Shown: in pieces, positions 57,179 to 64,000 of the stretch
Position numbering within the stretch: the stretch's first letter is position 1
How the letters are laid out: each line of letters starts with the position of its first letter
NCBI GenBank assembly: GCA_963701675.1
Contig: OY969623.1
Span: 6,944,001-7,008,000 of the forward strand
Direction: 5' to 3'
DNA length: 64,000 bases
Source of the DNA: G963701675 sp963701675
Lineage (GTDB): Bacteria > Planctomycetota > Planctomycetia > Gemmatales > Gemmataceae
Notes under the pieces: model-generated
What the model saw: the letters and a program-made list of their open reading frames with translations, nothing else
What the model was told of the DNA's origin: nothing
Databases searched by the model: none
Translations under genes and position numbers: made by a program

Positions 57179-57970
57179 TCAGTGCAGCATGATTGCCACG
57201 GGTGTGCCTGGTCGAACACGAAACTCCGCCGCAGCGTTTCCTTGTGCCACGGCCACTTCCAATGTTCCCGAGCTGGAGGTGAGCACGATCGGCGTGCCAG
57301 GCGTCGTATTAGCATAACTTCGAACGTGCGTTGCCAAGATTTCTTTCCCGACATGGATCCGAATCGGCCTATCGTTGGGTGTCGGGAGCCATTCGCCGGG
57401 AATGTTCGTGATGAGGTTGCCGAAATGGTCCACGAAGACCACTTCACCGCGCAGGGTATCGCCATCTCTCATTGCGGCTGCAATCTCAAGCCGCACCCAT
57501 TGGAGTGTTTTTTCGCCGAGATTGGCGGGATCAAGTCCGCGACTGAGCCAACCGGCGACCGGCGCCAGGATGTCCCGGCCGTGAAATGTCGAACTCACCG
57601 TCGGCCTCCAATATCGCGACTCCTCGACCCGACGAACCATCGAAGGCGGCGGCAACAACGTCCAGCACCCGTTGTCGGGAACGAGTAATCCCTGCCCAGC
57701 GCATTCGACGTAGAGCAGCGCTCGATCTGTTCCGACTTCAGGATCGACCACCACTACATGAAGGGCGCCCGACGGAAAGTAGGGAACCGAATGAGCAAGG
57801 AAGTAGGCAGCGTGGCGCACGTCCTGTGGTGGAATCTGATGGCTCAAGTCGACGATCCGAGCGTCCGGATTCACGCTGAGAATCACGCCCTTTATCGCCG
57901 CGACATACGGGGAATCCTCGCCGAAATCGGTCGTCAATGTGATAAGGGACGTAGTCATTTGTAACGTCAT
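57179..57970 (-). CDS. S-adenosylmethionine hydrolase/DUF62 protein
   Basis: This protein of about 263 residues starts MTTSLITLTTDFGEDSPYVAAIKGVIL, the SAM-hydrolase motif (TDFG). It continues ARIVDLSHQIPPQDVRHAAYFL, HVVVVDPEVGTDRALLYVE, GLLVPDNG, and FHGRDILAPVAGWL, then FVDHFGNLITNI in the C-terminal domain. This group cleaves SAM to adenosine and methionine; a halogenase role needs specific residues I do not see. The start is likely one of MTLQM or MTTS near 57970. Confidence 0.9.
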   Translation of the reverse strand: MTLQMTTSLITLTTDFGEDSPYVAAIKGVILSVNPDARIVDLSHQIPPQDVRHAAYFLAHSVPYFPSGALHVVVVDPEVGTDRALLYVECAGQGLLVPDNGCWTLLPPPSMVRRVEESRYWRPTVSSTFHGRDILAPVAGWLSRGLDPANLGEKTLQWVRLEIAAAMRDGDTLRGEVVFVDHFGNLITNIPGEWLPTPNDRPIRIHVGKEILATHVRSYANTTPGTPIVLTSSSGTLEVAVAQGNAAAEFRVRPGTPVAIMLH

Positions 57971-58388
57971 GCCATGCCGCTCCACCGCGGAACGCCGCGG
58001 TTGATTACACCCTGAAACAGCGCAAGTAACGATGCGCCCAGTTTTTGTGAGTATCGACCAGACCTCGCTTCCCGATATCTCCGTTTGTTGACGGTGTCGC
58101 TAGATTCCACGAACGTTCTCCTGCAAAACTTGGCCCGCCATCGCAACTCGCAGAGAAACTGCCACTATCAATTCTCCTCATTCGGAAACCGAAACCTCAC
58201 CACCATTGTCTCTACCAGATGTCACAGTCGCTCGTCAATAAGTCGATCAACGCCAACGGATGCCTCACTGTGCCACTTCGAAAAATGCAATCGCCGATCC
58301 TTTGGCCCCGTTCGATTTCGGTTGCGTTCCCCGTTCATAGAATATGGGGCGTAGTTTCACACGAGCCGCTTTCATGAGGAGACAACCG
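57971..58388. other. Intergenic region upstream of the secreted protein gene
   Basis: This 418-base stretch between divergent genes holds no supported gene. It should hold both promoters; none can be defined by eye. Confidence 0.45.
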
Positions 58389-59150
58389 ATGTCGTTTCAA
58401 ACGGGATGCGTTGGCGCATGCGTCGCATCACTGGCATTAATGGGCGCGATGCGGTTGGATGACCAGTCTGAAGCAAAGCCTATCCTGCAACGCGCGTTGA
58501 AGGCGATGGGTGACCCCGCGAAACTGGAAGAGCTTAAGAGCGGTGTCGCCAAGGGAAAGGTGACCGGCGATGCGGGCGGTCAAGAACTGACGGCGACGTT
58601 TGAAGGATCGTGGCGCGGGCTCGATCATTACCGGATCGAGGCCGAAATCAGTCACGGAGGTCAGAACGCGACGGCGGTTATCGTCATCAGCGGCAATCAA
58701 GGATGGGCCAAGTTTGCGGAGAAAGACGACAATCCACCTGATGAAGTTATCGGGGCGATCAAGAATGCCCTTTATGCGATGCGCACGCCGCAGTTCCTGG
58801 TTTCGCTGACCGGCGCGGCGTACAAGCTGTCGCCCACCGGTGAGGACAAAGTCGGCGACAAGCCGGTGCTCGGAGTAAGGGTGTCCCACAAGGACTTCAA
58901 AGACGTGTCGCTGTTTTTCGATAAGGAATCCGGCTTGCTCGTTAAGTCCGCGGTGCAGGTGACCGTTCGCGAGGGGAAGGAAGTCCCCATGGAGTTTCAT
59001 TATGTCGATTACAAGGACTTCGACGGGATCAAACAACCAAGCAAGGTGACGATAAAAGCCCAGGACCAGGAAGTGAAGGAGATCACGATGCAGATTGACA
59101 GCGTCGTCGGGGGAAAACAACTGCCGGATTCCACCTTCGAGAAACCCTAG
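58389..59150 (+). CDS. Secreted outer-membrane-lipoprotein-sorting-like protein
   Basis: The ATG at 58389 follows GAGGAGACAACC and opens a signal peptide (CVGACVASLALMGAMRL). The mature part (about 235 residues) has the alternating beta pattern of LolA/LolB-like folds: LEELKSGVAKGKVTGDAGGQELTATFEGSWRG, NQGWAKFAEKDD, VSLFFDKESGLLVKSAVQVTVREG and PMEFHYVDYKDFDGIKQPSKV. The family occurs in several planctomycete paralogues. It may carry or bind lipids, but no direct evidence is visible. Confidence 0.78.
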   Translation: MSFQTGCVGACVASLALMGAMRLDDQSEAKPILQRALKAMGDPAKLEELKSGVAKGKVTGDAGGQELTATFEGSWRGLDHYRIEAEISHGGQNATAVIVISGNQGWAKFAEKDDNPPDEVIGAIKNALYAMRTPQFLVSLTGAAYKLSPTGEDKVGDKPVLGVRVSHKDFKDVSLFFDKESGLLVKSAVQVTVREGKEVPMEFHYVDYKDFDGIKQPSKVTIKAQDQEVKEITMQIDSVVGGKQLPDSTFEKP

Positions 59151-59171
59151 ACTTTCGCGCGAATAAGAACG

Positions 59172-61317
59172 ATGGCATTATCTCAACGGCTTTTTGGCGC
59201 AACTCTGTTGCCATTCTTGTTCCTCGCAGCAGCGCGCGCCGCCCAGGATGATTCACGTTCGGCCCTCTGGGCCGCGGTGCGCGGCGGCGACGCGCCGGTG
59301 GTTGCTGATCTGCTCAAGAAGGGAACGGATGTCAACGCGAAGAATGAGATGGGAATAACCGCGTTGTGGATCGCGGCGGGGAAGGGGAATCTGGAAGTCG
59401 TCGAAAGTTTGCTCAAACATGGCGCCGATGCGAACGCTCGAGACGGCATTTGGTATCAAACGCCGCTCAGTTCTGCCGTAGGCGGCGGACACAAGGACGT
59501 TGTCAACGCGCTGCTACGAGCCGGCGCGCGACGTCGACGCGGCATTGCTCACAGCGGCCGCGCGTGGGAATCTCCCCATTACCGAGTCGCTCCTGGCCAC
59601 GGGTAAGATTCAATCCGAGGTCCTCAACGCGGCACTTCTGAATGCACCGCAAAATAACCAAACCATCAAGGACACGCTCAAGAAGGCGGGCGGCGAGGAG
59701 TTCAAGCCGGCGTCCGATGAGCAACGGACTCTCTGGAAACCGTTGGCAGGCACCTACGAAAATGACAACGGCGGCAAGCTGATCATCGAGGTCCGGGAAA
59801 TCGGCGTGGTTGCCCGAGGCGGGGCAGGGGCCGTCCAAGTTCTCAAGCCGGCGGGCCCGGATACTTTCACGTCAATCGGCCAGGAACAGATGAAGTTCAC
59901 ATTCGAGCGCAAGGACGAACACGTTCCGCGACTCGTCGTCAATCGCTTCACGGCTGAAACTAGCTACTTCCGTGCGGAGTCGAAAGCTGCCGCGAAAGCC
60001 GTTGCTCCAGTGCTGGAGCCGAGCGATCTCAAGGTTGCACAACCGCTCAATTGGCCGTCGTTTCGAGGCCCGTACGCTTCCGGTAACGCGGACGGTCAAC
60101 ATCCGCCCGTAACGTGGGACGCCAAAGCGGGGACAAACGTTCGCTGGAAGACGCCCATCCCGGGTCTCGGGCATTCGTGTCCGATCATCTGGGAAGATCG
60201 TGTATTCGTAACGACAGCAATCAGCGGCAACCCCGAACAGAAAGTCAGGATCGGAAACTACGGCGACGTCGGCTCCGTCGACGATACCACCAAACACATT
60301 TGGAAAGTGTTCTGCCTGGAGCGCGACGCGGGCAAGATTCTGTGGGAGCGCACCGCCTTCGAAGGCGTACCCAAGACGAAGCGACATCTCAAAGGCAGCC
60401 AAGCCAATTGCACCCCGGCGACCGACGGTAAGCGTGTCGTGGCCTGCTTCGGCCCAGAAGGACTTTACTGCTACGATTTCGAGGGCCGTCTCCTATGGAA
60501 GCGCGACTTAGGCACTCTCGATTCAAGTTTCGCTATCGACCGTGAATACGAATGGGGCTTCGGCAGTTCGCCGATCATCCACGACGGCCTGGTGATCTTG
60601 CAGTGCGATCTCAGCAAAGACTCATTCGTGGCCGCCTTCAGCCTGGAAGACGGGTCGCGAATCTGGTCGACGCCGCGGGATGAGATTCCGTCATGGAGTA
60701 CGCCGACCATATGGCGTTCACCGGATCGCGTCGAATTGGTGACCAACGCCGCTCAGTACGCTCGTGGATACGATCCTGCCTCCGGAAAGGAACTGTGGCG
60801 GTTGGCGAAGAAATCCGAGGTCACGATCCCCACTCCTGTGGTTGGCCCGGACCGAGTGTATGTCACGAGCGGGAACCGTCCGATCCAGCCGATTTTTTCG
60901 ATCAAGCCGGGCGCCATGGGCGACATCTCGCTCAAACCGGATGAGGAGCAAAACGCGCAGATTGCCTGGAGCAAGATGCGCGGCGGACCCTACATGCCGA
61001 CGCCGATCCTGTACGGAAAATACCTCTACACGTGCTCAAACGCCGGGATGCTGACTTGCTACGATGCGGACAACGGAAAGGAAGTCTACAAGGAACGGCT
61101 CGGCGGCGTTAGTTACACGGCGTCGCCGGTTGCTGCCGACGGTCGGTTATATTTCGCCTCCGAACAGGGACAGGTGCGCGTCGTCAAGGCCGGCCCCAAG
61201 TTCGAGTTGCTCGCGGTCAATGAAATGGACGATATTTGCATGGCTACGCCGGCCATCTCGGACCGCACTCTGTTTGTGCGGAGCCAACATTTTCTAATCG
61301 CCTTAGGACAGAAGTGA
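59172..61317 (+). CDS. Ankyrin repeat-PQQ beta-propeller fusion protein, one frameshift
   Basis: A signal peptide (RLFGATLLPFLFLAAARAAQ) is followed by two to four ankyrin repeats (ALWAAVRGGDAPVVADLLKKGTDVNAKNEMG and so on). A frameshift in a GCGCGCG run at about 59522-59530 (one extra base) breaks the fourth repeat; the next frame continues DVDAALLTAAARGNLPITESLLATG. A middle domain (KPLAGTYENDNGGKLIIEVRE) comes before a PQQ-type propeller of about 400 residues (WPSFRGPYASGNADGQHPPVTWD, CPIIWEDRVFVTTAIS, SPIIHDGLVILQCD). It is exported and about 715 residues when repaired. The combination of ankyrin and PQQ propeller is uncommon. Confidence 0.85.
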
Positions 61318-61330
61318 CGCTGAGTCCGTC

Positions 61331-61382
61331 GCCGAATTCGCCAGAATTCGGGCGGGTGGACCCGAACTCTGGCGAGTTCGGC
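61331..61382. terminator. Long near-perfect hairpin
   Basis: Arms of 22 bases at 61331-61352 and 61361-61382 pair, with two mismatches that would be G-U pairs in RNA, around an 8-base loop. The left arm itself holds two GAATTC palindromes. It lies 13 bases after the stop of the ankyrin-PQQ gene and is probably a terminator or an RNA-stability element. It lacks a T tract, so Rho-independent termination is not certain. Confidence 0.6.
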
Positions 61383-61439
61383 TACGGATTCAAGGCTTGC
61401 CAGATAGTCAACTAACAACTCGATCTGGAGATTCTCGTC

Positions 61440-62848
61440 ATGGGTGCACTCACAGCTTACCTGGCGCCTTGGGTACTCGTGTCGGCGTTTACATCGCAAA
61501 CGCCGGTTGGATCCGACGCTCTGTATCGGTATGTGCAGAAGCCGGACCCGGCGTATGCCTGGAAGATCAGCAAGACGGTCGAGGGCAATCCGTCAAAGAC
61601 GCTCATCGTGCACCTGACGTCGCAAACCTGGCGAAATGCCGATGAAGTCGATCGGCCGGTCTGGGAGCATTGGCTCGTCATCATCAAGCCGGAGAAACCG
61701 GTGTCTAACAAGGCATTCCTGTTGATCGGCGGCGGCGAAACGATCGCCCCATGCCGACGCGAGCGGAAGCAACGGCGCAACAGATTGCGGAAGCGACGAA
61801 CACGGTGGTAGCCGAGCTCCGCATGATCCCCAATCAGCCGCTTGTCTTTCACAAGGACGGCAAACCGCGCAAAGAGGACGACCTCATCGCCTACTGTTGG
61901 GACCAGTTCCTGAAGACCGGCGACGAAACTTGGCTGCCACGGTTGCCGATGGTAAAGAGCGCCGTGCGAGCAATGGATTGCATTCAGGAAGTCATGAACA
62001 GCGAAGCCGGCGGCAAGGTGAAGATCGACAAGTTCGTCGTGGCGGGCGGATCGAAACGCGGCTGGACCACCTGGCTGACCGGCGCGGCCGATCCACGGGT
62101 CGAAGCCATCGTGCCGATTGTCATCGATGTTGTGAACGTCACGCCGTCGATGCGGCATCACGGCGCCGTCTATGGTTTCTGGGCCAAAGCCGTCGGCGAC
62201 TACGTCAACCACCGCATCATGGCGCGATCCAACGAGCCCCGGCTTGAACAACTCTATCGGGCGGTCGATCCGTATCACCATCGCGACCGGCTCACGATGC
62301 CCAAGTACATCGTGAACGCAAGCGGCGACCAGTTCTTCTGCCCCGATTCGTCGCAGTTTTACTTCGATGATCTCAAGGGCGAAAAGCTCCTACGTTATGT
62401 TCCGAACGCCGACCACTCGTTGAAAGGGAGCGACGCGGTGCAAACCATCGCGGCGTTTTATCAGATGATTCTGAGCGGCACGCCGCGGCCGAAAGTTTCG
62501 TGGACGTTCGAAAAAGACGGCTCCATTCGTGCGCAGGCCGATCAAAGTCCGAGGCAGGTTTTGTTATGGCACGCCACCAATCCGAAGGCCCGTGATTTCC
62601 GCATGGATACCATCGGCAAGGCGTATGTAAGTGAAGAGCTTAAACGGGAACCGGACGGCTCGTACGTCGGTAAGATTAATCCGCCGAAGGAAGGATGGAC
62701 GGCCTACTTCATCGAGATGACATTCGATTCCGGCGCGAAGTACCCGTTGAAACTTACTACGTCGGTGCGCGTGACGCCGGGCAAACTACCGTTTGCGGAC
62801 GCCGATCCGAGCAAGTTGCCTTATGAGACCAAGGCCGTGGTCAAGTAA
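61440..62848 (+). CDS. PhoPQ-activated pathogenicity-related-type protein, one frameshift
   Basis: This is an exported alpha/beta-hydrolase-fold family (PhoPQ-activated protein) common in planctomycetes. The N terminus has a signal (LTAYLAPWVLVSAFTS) then YVQKPDPAYAWKISKTVEG, and KAFLLIGGGETI. The frame breaks at about 61750, likely from loss of one C in a CCCC run. The remainder reads EATNTVVAELRMIPNQPLVFHKDGK, with the nucleophile elbow GGSKRGWTTWLTGAADPRV, the acid side PKYIVNASGDQFFCPDSS, and the histidine PNADHSLKG. These residues look like an intact Ser-Asp-His triad. Repaired length about 469 residues, typical. Confidence 0.88.
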
Positions 62849-62859
62849 GTGCGACGAGG

Positions 62860-63132
62860 TTACTTGCGTCGCGCTTTCGCGGGGCTTCGCCTGGCCTTCG
62901 CGGCCACTGTCCGTTTCGAGCGCTTTGCCCCTCGGCCCGCGCAGCGCGCACTGGTGGATCTTCGACGAGCAGGCCGCTGCACGGTGACCCATTCCTTGCA
63001 ATGCGGACACTGTCGTTGATAGAAGATGGAACTGCCCCCGTCCTCCAATTTCGCTGTCAAGAACTCCGTTTCGGTATCGATTTCGAATTCTTTCCCACAC
63101 GGTCGTTCCGGACAGATTACCGTCGCCTGCAT
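62860..63132 (-). CDS. Small zinc-ribbon protein with basic tail
   Basis: From the ATG at 63132 the product has 90 residues. It has a CPERPCGKEFEID and CPHCKEWVTV arrangement, a possible zinc ribbon. The C-terminal half is Lys/Arg/Ala-rich (CAGRGAKRSKRTVAAKARRSPAKARRK), similar to nucleic-acid-binding tails in histone-like proteins. The role is unknown; it overlaps no other gene. Confidence 0.6.
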   Translation of the reverse strand: MQATVICPERPCGKEFEIDTETEFLTAKLEDGGSSIFYQRQCPHCKEWVTVQRPARRRSTSARCAGRGAKRSKRTVAAKARRSPAKARRK

Positions 63133-63459
63133 GTAGGCACCTCTAATACTGCTTCCAACATGGGCAGACAGGAATGTCTGCCCCACCAAGACTCGCGAAT
63201 CCAATACAAATCTTAGCAAACGGAGTGCGTTGACCGCGACAGGACTTAATGCAGATTTTTGTACGATCTCCATAGCCCAAACCCGACCGAGAGGCAGGCG
63301 CGCGCGTAGTAAGCTCCTCGCCGGAAAGGACTTCGGCAAAGTTTGCTTCGAGTGCACGATCGTGATTTAGGCTTAAGTGCCGACGGGCGTTTTCTCTCCA
63401 CTATTTGTGACGCCGTCGCAAAGGGAGTATTCCTCAAAGTCGCGCAAACACTCGTTCTC
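63133..63459. other. Divergent intergenic region with a palindrome
   Basis: This 327-base region lies between the zinc-ribbon and GNAT genes. It contains the palindrome at 63162-63183 and otherwise no supported feature. Confidence 0.45.
63162..63183. repeat. Perfect 9-base-arm palindrome
   Basis: GGGCAGACA (63162-63170) and TGTCTGCCC (63175-63183) flank a 4-base loop (GGAA). It may be a member of a dispersed palindromic repeat family or an operator near the start of the zinc-ribbon gene. Confidence 0.55.
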
Positions 63460-64000
63460 ATGTCCAACGATTCACAACATGACGTTACGGTAGCCTACAG
63501 CGTGCGTCGCTTTCGGCCCGACGACGCACAAGGAGTGGGCGACTGTTTCCGGCGCGTCTACGGCGACAGCTACATACATCAGGAACTCTACGACCCGGAA
63601 GAGCTGATTCGCCAGAATCAGTCAGGCCAAACCATTTCTGTAGTCGCCGTCGAACCCAGCGGACGTGTTGTGGGGCATTACGCCTTGGAGCGGCCCGAGC
63701 TCGGCCGAATTGCCGAAGAAGGCGAGGCCCTGGTGCTGCCCGAATGCCGGCATCATCACCTCATGGAGGACATGCGTGGACTCCTGGAACAAGTGGCCCG
63801 GGAGATCGGGCTCACGGGACTGTTTGGATGGGCAGTTACCAATCACCTTTATTCCCAAAAGACCCACGACCGTTTCGGGCTGGCGCCCTGCGCCATTAGC
63901 CTCGGCGCTCTTCCGCGGACTTTTCACAACATGCCGGAACCGATGCCGCAGCGGCTAAGCGTACTTCTCGGCTACAAGTATCTCCAGCCGCCGGCCGAGT
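63460..64000 (+). CDS. GNAT-type acetyltransferase, truncated by window end
   Basis: The ATG at 63460 opens a frame that stays open to the window edge (about 180 residues so far). It reads SVRRFRPDDAQGVGDCFRRVYGDSYIHQELYD, VVAVEPSGRVVGHYALERPELG and a helix MRGLLEQVAREIGLTGLFGWAVTNHLYSQKTHDRFGLAPCAISLG. The acetyl-CoA loop is not canonical (ALVLPECRHHHLMEDMRGLLE), so the activity is uncertain. The end of the gene is not in the window. Confidence 0.75.
   Translation, partial: MSNDSQHDVTVAYSVRRFRPDDAQGVGDCFRRVYGDSYIHQELYDPEELIRQNQSGQTISVVAVEPSGRVVGHYALERPELGRIAEEGEALVLPECRHHHLMEDMRGLLEQVAREIGLTGLFGWAVTNHLYSQKTHDRFGLAPCAISLGALPRTFHNMPEPMPQRLSVLLGYKYLQPPAE

Noticed and set aside
1..64000. Prophage or integrative element
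   Set aside because: No integrase, capsid, terminase or att-like direct repeats are seen; the only mobile elements recognised are the two IS copies.

Overview
The window looks like chromosome or metagenome-assembled sequence from a planctomycete (Planctomycetota). The evidence is a set of family traits that co-occur there: ECF sigma factors paired with or fused to other domains (sigma plus Ser/Thr kinase-TPR, sigma-WD40), a DUF1559-type prepilin-like protein, FG-GAP/VCBS and ELWxxDGT surface proteins with an N-terminal LEPR-XLL-like motif, and secreted PQQ-propeller and PhoPQ-activated-type proteins. GC content is high and genes are densely packed on both strands. I recognised no rRNA, tRNA or CRISPR array.

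Layout. 1-5936 (minus): a type I restriction-modification operon hsdM-hsdS-unknown-hsdR, with hsdS split by an IS5-family element. 6083-9733 (minus): an ECF sigma factor translationally coupled to a Ser/Thr kinase with a TPR-like tail. 9947-13651 (plus): two FG-GAP/VCBS surface proteins around a small secreted protein. 13732-21876: an EamA transporter, a possible caspase-fold protein, a SnoaL-like protein, a Gly/Arg-rich TPR protein, PPK2, a 5'-nucleotidase and a fatty-acid desaturase. 22350-30029: a very large RHS/YD-repeat protein cut at its core/tip junction by a second copy of the same IS element, its C-terminal toxin-like tip, and a small membrane protein that could be the immunity protein. 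30527-32096: a truncated kinase remnant and a DUF1559 protein.

32375-42791 is the most interesting region. A plus-strand run encodes a membrane GTPase with zinc ribbon, an atypical protein kinase, a membrane-anchored unknown protein, a vWA (TerY-like) protein and a PP2C phosphatase. A convergent minus-strand pair encodes an FHA/zinc-ribbon multi-pass membrane protein and a membrane-anchored amidotransferase-fold protein. Together they supply a phospho-writer, eraser and reader plus an NTPase switch. The set resembles predicted TerY-P-type conflict or stress systems but has a composition I do not recognise as described.

43148-64000: csrA, a FucI/AraA-like isomerase, a sigma-WD40 fusion, an ELWxxDGT protein, an MFS transporter, a BON protein, a four-gene minus-strand operon (Rrf2, FAD oxidoreductase, methyltransferase, arfB), a SAM hydrolase, an outer-membrane-lipoprotein-sorting-like protein, an ankyrin-PQQ fusion, a PhoPQ-activated-type protein, a zinc-ribbon protein and a GNAT protein running off the end.

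Caution: at least ten otherwise well-conserved genes carry single-base frameshifts, most of them one extra base. This suggests uncorrected long-read sequencing error at least as much as real gene decay. The IS interruptions, in contrast, have clean terminal repeats and target duplications and are real events. All functional assignments rest on motif reading, not on database searches.
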